Assembly: GCA_004367505.1 (NCBI GenBank)
Contig: SFCB01000005.1
Span: 1 to 64,000, forward strand
Direction: 5' to 3'
DNA length: 64,000 nucleotides
From: Chloroflexi bacterium OHK40
Lineage (GTDB): Bacteria; Chloroflexota; Chloroflexia; Chloroflexales; Chloroflexaceae
Part shown: piece after piece, positions 56,958-64,000 of the stretch
How the letters are laid out: the number at the start of each line of letters is the position of its first letter
Position numbering within the stretch: the stretch's first letter is position 1
Notes under the pieces: model-generated
The model's input: only the letters and a program-made list of their open reading frames with translations
What the model was told of the DNA's origin: nothing
Databases searched by the model: none
Program-made: the position numbers and the translations under genes

Positions 56958-58924
56958 GCCTCTCCGCGCTGCTCTACGATCTCCTGGTGGCGGCGCTGAT
57001 CGGGCTCGCCGGCCTCGGGCTGGGCCATCTGGCGACCCGCCCCCTGGCCATCGGCGAGCCTGGTGCCTACGGGCTCTGGGTGAGCGCCGCCCTGGGTATG
57101 GGCCTGCTCTCGATGCTGACCCTGCTGCTGGCGGCGTCTGGCCTGTTGCGGCTGCCAGTCTTCCTGGCGATCATGCCCGCGCTGGCCCTGGCCGGAGTGT
57201 GGACCCTCTGGTCTAGTCTGCGCGTGCACCTGTCCAGGCGCACCCCGGCACCGCGCCACGGTGTGTGGGTAGACCGGATGGCCGTACCGCTGTTGTTGCT
57301 GCTTGCAGCGGCGAGCCTGGCCTGGGTGCTGCTGGTGCATACGCTGCTGCCCCCCACCGACTGGGACGCGATCTCGTATCACCTCGCGCTGCCGCGACTC
57401 TATGTTGAAGCTGGCGGCCTGACGTACGTGAACTTCATGCTGGCGGCGAACTGGCCGCTGAACATGGAGATGCTCTTCGCCGTCGCCTTGCTGTTCGGCT
57501 CCGACATTGCCACCCACCTGACGATGCTAGGCTTTACCGGGCTCGTGGCCGTGGGCCTGCTGATCGCCGCGCGGCGCCATCTGGGCGACGACCGGGCAGG
57601 AGCGGTGGCGGTGCTTCTCTTTCTCACCGTCCCGATGGTCAAGCGCCTGGGTGGCCTGGCCCTGGTCGATGTCGCGATGGGCCTGTATGTGCTGGCGGCG
57701 GCGCTCTGCTTCGCCCGCTGGCAGTCGGGGCGGCGCTGGCAGTGGCTCCTGCTCTGTGGCGCCTTCTGTGGCCTGGCGGCAGGCTCGAAGCTCATGGGCG
57801 GTGGCTTCGCGATCCTCTATGGGTTGCTTTTTCTCTGGGCCGAGGGGCGCCGCTGGCTCGCGGCAAGGCACGTTGGGCGGGGGCGGGCCGTGGCGGGCGA
57901 GGCGCTACGGTCCGCCCTGGTGTTCGGGCTGGCCGGGCTGGCTCTGGTAGGGCCGTGGTACCTGCGCAGCTACCTCAACACCGGCAACCCGGTGTGGCCC
58001 TTCGCGTATCACCTCTTTGGCGGGCGCGACTGGGACGACCTCGGCGATGAGTACAACATGCAGCTGATGTATACCACCTGGTCGAAGGTGGTGCTGCCAC
58101 GGAACCCGATCGGCTTGGTGGAGAGCTTTGGCTATATGCTGCTCCGCCCCGAGGAGATCGGCGATTACCGTGGCGGTCTCGGCCAGCCCCTGTTGCTCGG
58201 CGCGCTGGTGGCCACGGTATTGCTCGGCCGGGCGCCGGGCCTCCTACGCCAGGCGCTCTTCGTCTGCGCCGGGTCCTGGGTGCTCTGGTTCTTCCTGGTG
58301 AGCCACCAGATCCGCTTTCTCTTGCCGGTGGCTCCGCTGCTGGCCCTGGCGACGGGGTGGGCCTTCACGCACCTGCTCATCCGGCGGCGCTCGCCCAATG
58401 TGCGCCTGGCTGCGCTGGTGGGGCTGCTGCTGGTCGTCTCGACCGAGTGGCCCTGGAGCTTCGCGCCCGAGCGGGCGCTCTTTGCCAGTCGCCTTCCTTA
58501 CCTGCGGGGCGAACTCTCGCGGCAGGCGTACATAGACGAGCGGGTCGATGTGATGCCCCTCGTGCACTTTGCCAACCGCGAGTTGCCGCCCGACGCGAAC
58601 CTGCTGCTGCTGCCCTACGAGACGCGGGGCTACTACCTGGAGCGGGCCTACCGCTGGGCTCACCCGGCATCGCAGCGCGTGATCCGCTTCGAGCAGCACG
58701 CCAGTGCCGAGGAGCTCGTGGCAACCCTCAGGAGGCTGGGCGTCACCCACCTGCTGGAACACAGCGCCTGGATGTATGACGGCCTGCGCTACTGGGAGCG
58801 TGACCGGGCGCTGATGCTGGATCTGGAGGCCCGCTGCGCGACGCCGCTCTTCCGCACCGAGAAAGGCGCCGTGCTGGCGCTGAACGAACGGTGCGCGGCG
58901 CCGGCAGCCGGCCGTACTCCTTAA
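56954..58924 (+). CDS. Polytopic membrane protein of the GT39/ArnT-like glycosyltransferase type
   Basis: The 656-residue protein has about twelve hydrophobic segments and the first-loop acidic motif TDWDAISYHLALPRLYVEAGGLTY, the DxD-like signature of GT-C enzymes that use polyprenyl-phosphate sugars on the outer face of the membrane. A soluble region follows the last helix (about 510-650) with VDVMPLVHFANRELPPDANLL. It overlaps the GT4 gene by ATGA, so they are made together and likely act on the same glycan. The donor sugar and acceptor are not known. Confidence 0.8.
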   Translation: MSLSALLYDLLVAALIGLAGLGLGHLATRPLAIGEPGAYGLWVSAALGMGLLSMLTLLLAASGLLRLPVFLAIMPALALAGVWTLWSSLRVHLSRRTPAPRHGVWVDRMAVPLLLLLAAASLAWVLLVHTLLPPTDWDAISYHLALPRLYVEAGGLTYVNFMLAANWPLNMEMLFAVALLFGSDIATHLTMLGFTGLVAVGLLIAARRHLGDDRAGAVAVLLFLTVPMVKRLGGLALVDVAMGLYVLAAALCFARWQSGRRWQWLLLCGAFCGLAAGSKLMGGGFAILYGLLFLWAEGRRWLAARHVGRGRAVAGEALRSALVFGLAGLALVGPWYLRSYLNTGNPVWPFAYHLFGGRDWDDLGDEYNMQLMYTTWSKVVLPRNPIGLVESFGYMLLRPEEIGDYRGGLGQPLLLGALVATVLLGRAPGLLRQALFVCAGSWVLWFFLVSHQIRFLLPVAPLLALATGWAFTHLLIRRRSPNVRLAALVGLLLVVSTEWPWSFAPERALFASRLPYLRGELSRQAYIDERVDVMPLVHFANRELPPDANLLLLPYETRGYYLERAYRWAHPASQRVIRFEQHASAEELVATLRRLGVTHLLEHSAWMYDGLRYWERDRALMLDLEARCATPLFRTEKGAVLALNERCAAPAAGRTP

Positions 58925-59018
58925 GCGAGGGGCCAGGGCCGCCGCAATCGCACGCTGCGCACGTCACCAGACGGTAAAGCCTTCCTGCGCGCAAGAACCG
59001 AAAACCAGAACCGGAATA

Positions 59019-59088
59019 CCGCAGCGGAGGGTGTTCTGACGCGCTTCAGCCCTCCACCGACGGCTCAACCGTTCCGGGAATTCGCTAG
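59019..59088 (-). repeat. Dispersed repeat family A, copy 3
   Basis: On the minus strand the unit runs from CTAGCGAATTCCCGGAACGG to CCCTCCGCTGCGG. It starts one base beyond the TAG stop of the lipoprotein gene, carrying its own TAG in phase with the layout of the other copies. GTGGAGGG and CCCTCCGC in it can form a stem. Confidence 0.75.
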
Positions 59089-59089
59089 C

Positions 59090-59713
59090 CTACTCCGCCG
59101 GGAGCGGGTAGGCCATCTCGCCAAGGTCCACCACGTCGCCCCCCTTGATCTCGACGATCATGTTCCCGCCGCTATCGGGATCGTTGAGGAGTACGGCGCC
59201 GCGGAGAAGCTCCAGCATCAGGCCATAGCGGCCCGGTGGCACATCAACGAAGACGAACTCGCCGAAGGCGTTCAGCCGCGCCTTCGGGGCGGTGGCCTTG
59301 TCGAGCTCGACGATGCTCTCATCGCCAAGGTTGTTCTGCAAGATGCGGCCGAGGTAGATGTAGTAGCCTGCAACCGGTTCGCGGGTGCCGCCTTCGGCAA
59401 TGCGCAGCACCTTGCCGGTGGCGACGCCGACACTGGCTGATGCCGGCTGGGGCACCACTACGGGCTCACTGCTGATCGTTGGCCCGAGATCCGGGGTTGG
59501 CGCGGGGCCGGGATAGGCGCTGCTGGCATCTGGGCCGGGATAAGCACTCGTGCCGCCGGGGGCCGGGTAGGCGCCCTGGGCGGTGGGGGCAGTACTGGCC
59601 GGCGCTGTGGGTGCGCTGGTTGGCTCGGGCTGGCTGGAGGGGGCAGGCTGATTGCAGGCGGCGAGAAGCACCACCCCGGCAAGGCTGGCAATAATCGTAC
59701 GAAGACGACGCAT
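59090..59713 (-). CDS. Lipoprotein with AYPGP repeats and a prealbumin-like domain
   Basis: The 207-residue product has a signal peptide ending in lipobox LLAAC (residues about 17-21), then a low-complexity linker with near-repeats AYPAPGGTSAYPGPDASSAYPGPAP. The C-terminal half (about 110-205) has GKVLRIAEGGTREPVAGYYI and NAFGEFVFVDVPPGRYGLMLEL, the pattern of carboxypeptidase-regulatory or prealbumin-like folds used in surface proteins. It is an exported, membrane-tethered protein of unknown role. Its stop adjoins a repeat A unit. Confidence 0.75.
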   Translation of the reverse strand: MRRLRTIIASLAGVVLLAACNQPAPSSQPEPTSAPTAPASTAPTAQGAYPAPGGTSAYPGPDASSAYPGPAPTPDLGPTISSEPVVVPQPASASVGVATGKVLRIAEGGTREPVAGYYIYLGRILQNNLGDESIVELDKATAPKARLNAFGEFVFVDVPPGRYGLMLELLRGAVLLNDPDSGGNMIVEIKGGDVVDLGEMAYPLPAE

Positions 59714-59799
59714 AGAGTACTCCTGGCATGGCGAAAGGGGGGAGTGACGGATCACTCCCCCCCTCGCGAGCGTTCCGTTATCGGGCTCGCGGGCGCCGC

Positions 59800-61191
59800 T
59801 TAGTTATTGGCACCCTCGTAGACGTAGAAGGTATCGGTAGTGCCTGTGCTGCGCAGCTGGTTCGCCACACCCACGATCCGGGCGCCGGGGGCGCTGGCCG
59901 TGCAGGTGCCCGAGCCATTGTAGCCATTGGCGATCTGGTTCACCTGCACTGGAGTGAAGGTGCCGCCGGGGCCAACGTTGGTCTGCTCCTGGGTAACGGC
60001 CGTGCCGCTGTAGGTGCAGGTGATCGTCGTCGTCACGTCGCTGACGTTCACCAGGCTCAGGCCGGTGAAGAAGCCGAAGTTGCGGTCGTTCACCAGCGGG
60101 TAGACCACAGTGCTGGTGGCGGAGGCCGGGTCGAAGCCGGCGTAGGTACCACCCTTGCGCTGCGCGCTGTTCAGCTGGTCCACCGTGCCCACCAGTTCGA
60201 CGTTGGCGCTGTTGGCTGTCACCCGGGCCGAGCCGACGAAGGTGGCGCCATTGGCGCAGTTATTGTTGTTGCCGGTGTTCGGGTCAGTGGCGGAGAAGGC
60301 CTCGATCGCGAAGAAGGCGGTGCCGCCATTGGCCGGGATGGTGCGCGTCTCGGTGCACGCAGTGCCGGCGCTGCTGGGGGTGTAGGTCAACGTGACGGTC
60401 GAGTCGGTCGTACCACGGTTCTGGAGAGCGATACCCGTCTGGTAGCCGAAGTTATTGGCATTGACGAGCGGGAAGGTCGGGTTGGTGCTACCAGCCGCGA
60501 AACCGTTATAGATCAGCACGGTTGTCGGGCCCACGTGGGTCACCACACCGGCAATGTCGCTGGACGTGCTGGTGACAGTGGCCGAGCCATTGAAGCCAGC
60601 GGGCAGGTCGGCGGCGGCGGTCACATCAAAGCGGTGGGCGGCGCCGGGGGCGAGCGTCACAGGATCGAGCGAAACCGGGCTCGACAGACCACCGCCCCGA
60701 TAGGTCACCGTCACCTGGGTGCTGGTCTGACCGACGTTCTGGATGTTGAAGAAGCTGTTGAAGCCGAAGGAGCCCTTGAACAGCAGCGGGAGGCTGACTG
60801 TGTCGGAGCCCTCGGTCACACCGACGTAAGCCTCACCACCGAAGGTGAGCGAGAGGTCGGGCGAGTTGATATTGACGATCGCCGCCACCCGCTGATCGGA
60901 CGAGATCACAGCCGAGCCGTTGAAGTTGCTGGGCACGCCCGAGGGCAGGGTGGCGTACGTCTTCTGGCTGCTGCCGGGGATGGTGTCATCAACCGAAACC
61001 ACAGCGGAATTGGCGTCCAGGTTGTAGAAGGCGATCGAGATCGTGGCCGTGGACGAGCTGAGGTTCTGCACCTGGAAGCTCGACGAGAAGGTGAGCGACT
61101 GGGCCTGGGCCGCGTTGTTCCCCGGAAAGAGTGCAGCCAGGGCTGCTACCCCGAGCGAGGCGATGCCGGCGATGTACCGCGAGATCCGCAT
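59800..61191 (-). CDS. Secreted surface protein with repeated beta domains
   Basis: The 463-residue product has a cleavable signal peptide (MRISRYIAGIASLGVAALAALFPG..AAQAQS) and then four repeats of about 100-110 residues, each with an SFFNIQNVG/GIALQNRG/LSLVNVS-type start, a TVTYRG/TLTYTPSSAG strand, and a GFNGSATVTS/GYNGSGTCTA-like turn. The repeats look like immunoglobulin-type or cell-adhesion beta sandwiches rich in Ser, Thr and Asn. GGAGG precedes the ATG at 61191. It may form an outer sheath or adhesion layer. No cell-wall anchor or sorting motif is seen. Confidence 0.78.
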   Translation of the reverse strand: MRISRYIAGIASLGVAALAALFPGNNAAQAQSLTFSSSFQVQNLSSSTATISIAFYNLDANSAVVSVDDTIPGSSQKTYATLPSGVPSNFNGSAVISSDQRVAAIVNINSPDLSLTFGGEAYVGVTEGSDTVSLPLLFKGSFGFNSFFNIQNVGQTSTQVTVTYRGGGLSSPVSLDPVTLAPGAAHRFDVTAAADLPAGFNGSATVTSTSSDIAGVVTHVGPTTVLIYNGFAAGSTNPTFPLVNANNFGYQTGIALQNRGTTDSTVTLTYTPSSAGTACTETRTIPANGGTAFFAIEAFSATDPNTGNNNNCANGATFVGSARVTANSANVELVGTVDQLNSAQRKGGTYAGFDPASATSTVVYPLVNDRNFGFFTGLSLVNVSDVTTTITCTYSGTAVTQEQTNVGPGGTFTPVQVNQIANGYNGSGTCTASAPGARIVGVANQLRSTGTTDTFYVYEGANN

Positions 61192-61300
61192 GTGTGCTCC
61201 TCCTGCAAAGGCGATGGGACGTACGAGCGGTGTTGTCCGAGTGCTACTATGCCGTGGGCGCGCTTCCATCTCAATACCACAAGCGGGTTATTCGGGGTTG

Positions 61301-62347
61301 TCAGGCCATTTCCTTTGGGGGTACTACTGCGCCGGCGCCTGCTACCTCATCCGGTTTCTCCGCGTCGACAAGGGGTCGGCCCTCATCAGGTACCGGCGAC
61401 CGGCGAAGCAGATCGGGCAGGCAGAGCAGGCCGCCCACGAGCCCGTAGCCGAGCTCGCAGAGCGTCAGCAGGGCGCGCATGAGCAGGGCTACAAAGAGCG
61501 CCTCGCTCGCCGGCATGAAGGGCGTGAGCAGCGTCGCCAGGGTAACTTCGGTGACGCCCAGGCCAAACGGTACGAAGCTGCCGAGCAGCATCGAGACGAG
61601 GCCAGCCGCCGACCAGACGCCGATCATCGCGGGCAGGTGCGCGGCAGGCAGCGGGTGGATGGCACGAACCGTCACGAAGAGCAAGACGCCGCCAACCGCC
61701 CAGACGAGGGCGTAGAGCAGTACCCAGGCGAGCAGGGTACGGTAGCTCACGGGCGGGGTGTGGTGATCGGGGCTGAGCCTGCGCACGATGCCGCGTACAG
61801 CCGGGGGGTTGAGCAGCGCCGCGCAGAGCAGCACCGGCACCGCCAGCCATGCGGGGCTGATCTGCTGGCTGGCTAGCGCGAGAGGCCAGGTGACGATCGC
61901 CACGAGCACGCCCCCAAGAGCCGTTGCGGCGAACTCGAAGGCCCCGGCGACGGCGGTGATCGCCCGGGCGATGCCGAGGCGCTCATAGAGTACCACGCGC
62001 CCGAGCAGGTACCAGAAGGTCCCGGGTAGGCGCCTGGTGATGGCGGTGAGCGTGTAGATGCGGAAGTGGTCGAGCGGGTGCCAGAGGCCGCTGAGTACGC
62101 CGAGGATGATCGCCCAACCTCCGATGGCGAGGGCCAGATCGGCACTGTAGACAACCAGCGCCAGGGCGACGTCGCCGGCGCTCACCCGGCTGAAGAGCTC
62201 CCGCAGATCGAGTCTGGGCAACTCGCGCCAGAGGATGGCGAAGAGGGCATAGCCGAAGAGGGCAAGGAAGAGCGCCATGCCGAGCCAGGCGCGCCAGGCG
62301 CCCGGCCCCCAGAGGCGCGCCCGGAGGCGTGCGCGCAGGCTGCTCAC
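61301..62347 (-). CDS. LPG_synthase_TM / UPF0104-type membrane protein
   Basis: The 348-residue protein has about eight membrane helices and the family signatures AITRRLPGTFWYLLGRV near residue 103 and VPFGLGVTEVTLATLL near 262. This is the flippase-like membrane domain of lysylphosphatidylglycerol synthases (MprF) and AglD-type proteins; the cytosolic lysyltransferase domain is absent, so it probably moves or presents a lipid or lipid-linked sugar. The start is a GTG at 62347 overlapping the methyltransferase stop (GTGA). It belongs to the glycan gene block. Confidence 0.8.
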   Translation of the reverse strand: MSSLRARLRARLWGPGAWRAWLGMALFLALFGYALFAILWRELPRLDLRELFSRVSAGDVALALVVYSADLALAIGGWAIILGVLSGLWHPLDHFRIYTLTAITRRLPGTFWYLLGRVVLYERLGIARAITAVAGAFEFAATALGGVLVAIVTWPLALASQQISPAWLAVPVLLCAALLNPPAVRGIVRRLSPDHHTPPVSYRTLLAWVLLYALVWAVGGVLLFVTVRAIHPLPAAHLPAMIGVWSAAGLVSMLLGSFVPFGLGVTEVTLATLLTPFMPASEALFVALLMRALLTLCELGYGLVGGLLCLPDLLRRSPVPDEGRPLVDAEKPDEVAGAGAVVPPKEMA

Positions 62348-63108
62348 TGGCTCCCACCGGCGCTGTGGCGCAGCAGAAAGCCCAGATGGTTGGCCAGGTT
62401 GGTTGGGATGAGCGGGCCGACAACCAGCCGGAACAGCTCGCGGGGGCGCTCCACGTACCAGGCCAGGTCGGTGAGCGAGTAGGGCGGCTCACGGTCCCAT
62501 TTGAAGACGCGAACGCTCTCCAAACCGCACTCGCGGAAGATCAGTTCCCATTCGCCCCGGGCGGCGTAGCGCTGCATGGGCTGGAAGTCCACCGTGCTCA
62601 TGCCAGTGCGCCAGGCTTTTAGGATGTTGCCGAGCAGGCTGTAGGTGTTTGGCACAAAGATGCACGCCACGCCGTCAGGCCGCAGCACGCGGGCCATCTC
62701 GCGCACACCGGCCCGCACGTCGAGGAAGTGCTCCAGGCTGCCGATACAGGTGACGTAGTCGAAGCTCGCGCTGGCGTAGGGTAGCCCTTCGCCGGAGCCA
62801 ACACAGAAGGGGCCAGATGCCTCGCTCGCGGCGATCTGGAGGGCTGCCACTGAGAGATCGCTGCCGTGGGCCTGGACGTGGTAGCGTTCTTCAGCGAAGC
62901 GCGAGAGCGTGCCCTCGCCGCAGGCAACGTCGAGTAGCCGGGACCCCGGGCGCGGGCGGATCTGGTCGAGGATCCACTTGTAGAAGGAGTCGAGTTGGCG
63001 GATCCCGCGGGTGCTGTAGATCCGGTCGTACTCCTCGCGGGTCCAGGCGGGGCTGTCGGCGTTGAGCCGGATCTCGAAGCGAATATCAACGGGTGGGGTG
63101 TCTGTCAT
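62344..63108 (-). CDS. SAM-dependent class I methyltransferase
   Basis: The 254-residue product has the SAM loop LLDVACGEGTLSRFAEERY near residue 60, DLSVAALQIA, the acceptor-side CIGSLEHFLDV and a VLRPDGVACIFVPNTYSLLGN region. The methylated group is unknown; sugar or lipid O-methylation is likely from the context. I use the ATG at 63108 (MTDTPPVDIRF); an upstream start lacks support. It precedes the flippase-like gene with a GTGA overlap. Confidence 0.82.
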   Translation of the reverse strand: MTDTPPVDIRFEIRLNADSPAWTREEYDRIYSTRGIRQLDSFYKWILDQIRPRPGSRLLDVACGEGTLSRFAEERYHVQAHGSDLSVAALQIAASEASGPFCVGSGEGLPYASASFDYVTCIGSLEHFLDVRAGVREMARVLRPDGVACIFVPNTYSLLGNILKAWRTGMSTVDFQPMQRYAARGEWELIFRECGLESVRVFKWDREPPYSLTDLAWYVERPRELFRLVVGPLIPTNLANHLGFLLRHSAGGSQ

Positions 63109-63224
63109 AGGGTGTGGGGGCGAAGGTACAGGGAACAGGGGCCGCATTGTGGGCCGGGTGCAGTCGCACGGCCGCCGCGAAGAGGCCGGCGCTCGCTGGC
63201 CAGTAGGTCGTGTGTGACGCGGCT

Positions 63225-64000
63225 CTAGCTGTTGTCGAGCGTACCTGTGTCCAGTTCACGGTCCTCTGGCCGCTCTGTGCGGCGGGCCACAACCACCATT
63301 GTCGAGCTGAGATTATACCAGCAGGCGGGGCCACGGTAGTAGAGGGCTGCCAGGAGGCGCGGCAGTGGCGTACGTAGGAGCCTGCCGAGCAGCACTGGAT
63401 CGCGGCCTAGAGCGCGGGCGCGCTGCTCCAGGCTCATCACCAGCACGGCGTAGCCATGCATGGGTGAGTTGATGCGCTCCACTGGCATGCCCATGCGGGC
63501 CAGCTGTGCTCGCAGCAGCGGCGGGCGGAACAGGTTCAGGTGGCGCGGCAGGTCCCAGCCGATCCAGTGGCGGCCGAGCAGCCGCGCCTCCAGGCTGTCG
63601 GGGTTGGGTAGGCCGAGCACGAGGATGCCGCCGGGTCGTAGGATGCGCGCGGCCTCGGCCAGGGTCGCCTGCGGCTGGTGTACGTGCTCCAGCACATCCC
63701 AGAAGGTCACCGCGTCGAAGGCGACTCCGGGCAGCCCGGCTTCCTCCAGGCGCCCGGTGATCACGTCGAGGCCTAGTCGCTCGCGAGCGTAGGCCGCCGC
63801 CTCGGGTGAGGGCTCCACACCCTGGGCGTGCCATCCGGCCCGCCGCATGGTGTCGAGGAAGTTGCCAGTGGCGCAGCCTACGTCGAGGATGCGGCCACCA
63901 CGGCCTACGCTCCGCTCTACCATCCGCCGCCGCGCGGCGTAGTAGCGGCGCAGCTCCAGCCGCCGCAGCGGCGAGGGAATGTCGGCGATGGCTGGCTGAA
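63225..64000 (-). CDS. SAM-dependent methyltransferase, N-terminus beyond the window
   Basis: The frame stays open to the right edge, with text QPAIADIPSPLRRLELRRYY before the ATG at 63923, so the N-terminus is off the window. Visible parts include the SAM loop ILDVGCATGNFLDTMRRAG, VTFWDVLEHVHQPQATL, ILRPGGILVLGLPNPDSLEARLLGRHWIGWDLPRHLNLF. The last segment is typical of methyltransferases that modify capsule or O-antigen sugars. It heads the row of leftward glycan genes, with the next methyltransferase 116 bases downstream. Confidence 0.85.
   Translation of the reverse strand, partial: QPAIADIPSPLRRLELRRYYAARRRMVERSVGRGGRILDVGCATGNFLDTMRRAGWHAQGVEPSPEAAAYARERLGLDVITGRLEEAGLPGVAFDAVTFWDVLEHVHQPQATLAEAARILRPGGILVLGLPNPDSLEARLLGRHWIGWDLPRHLNLFRPPLLRAQLARMGMPVERINSPMHGYAVLVMSLEQRARALGRDPVLLGRLLRTPLPRLLAALYYRGPACWYNLSSTMVVVARRTERPEDRELDTGTLDNS

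Overview
The window is a GC-rich bacterial chromosome segment packed with core genes. The encoded malate dehydrogenase (309 residues, start [14 protein letters not shown]), a stand-alone V4R (vinyl-reductase-type) protein, an exported protein with AYPGP-type repeats, and the overall gene style point to Chloroflexota, most likely order Chloroflexales (the Chloroflexus, Roseiflexus and Oscillochloris group). That assignment is from recalled family resemblance, not a search. I found no rRNA, tRNA, CRISPR array, intact insertion sequence or prophage.

Layout. 0-2 kb: a gene tail, a 37-residue DUF1059-like peptide, a V4R protein and repeat-rich spacers. 2-7 kb: MscS channel, alpha/beta hydrolase, Crp/Fnr regulator, 7Fe ferredoxin, MobA-like nucleotidyltransferase and SelA. 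7-12.5 kb: a sugar-nucleotidyltransferase-like protein and an overlapping operon of a phosphohexomutase, a degenerate phosphohexomutase paralogue and a YvcK/CofD protein. 12.5-18 kb: greA (with a terminated leader), lysS, a toxin-antitoxin-like pair with a damaged Doc motif, an epimerase-like protein and an acyltransferase. 18-19.3 kb: a zinc-ribbon nucleotidyl cyclase. 19.7-30.5 kb: two carbohydrate ABC importers facing each other; the second lies in a seven-gene operon (GntR, bicupin, ROK kinase, binding protein, two permeases, Gfo/Idh/MocA oxidoreductase) behind a clear sigma-70 promoter and operator. 30.6-40.3 kb: a 66-residue membrane protein with a palindrome-controlled promoter, LD-carboxypeptidase, F420/PPOX-type protein, rsmA, orphan histidine kinase, mdh, rluD and two overlapping lspA genes. 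40.5-50.5 kb: tig-clpP-clpX, an OmpR regulator, upp, wecA-like, M20 amidohydrolase, fabF and rnc. 50.6-64 kb: RmlD-like and HEAT-repeat proteins, phoU, and a cell-surface glycan region (two GT4 glycosyltransferases, a GT39-like membrane protein, a flippase-like LPG_synthase_TM protein, two methyltransferases) mixed with exported proteins.

Working together. The tig-clpP-clpX block handles folding and proteolysis. fabF-rnc and rsmA are housekeeping. The pmm, nucleotidyltransferase, RmlD-like, WecA-like, GT4 and GT39-like genes suggest production of an exported glycan. The GntR operon looks like a self-contained import and catabolism unit for an unknown sugar, and the facing importer has a UgpB-like binding protein; neither has its own ATPase gene here.

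The most unusual signals are non-coding. One dispersed element of about 70 bp recurs at least four times and in two or three places supplies the stop codon of the neighbouring gene. A second 80-bp element starts one base after a stop codon at two loci. Three inverted repeats built of heptamers sit between consecutive genes at 44.2, 45.7 and 49.8 kb. The greA leader holds a complete promoter plus intrinsic terminator. A 19-bp palindrome (TRGTGT-N7-ACACTA) occurs twice at one promoter.
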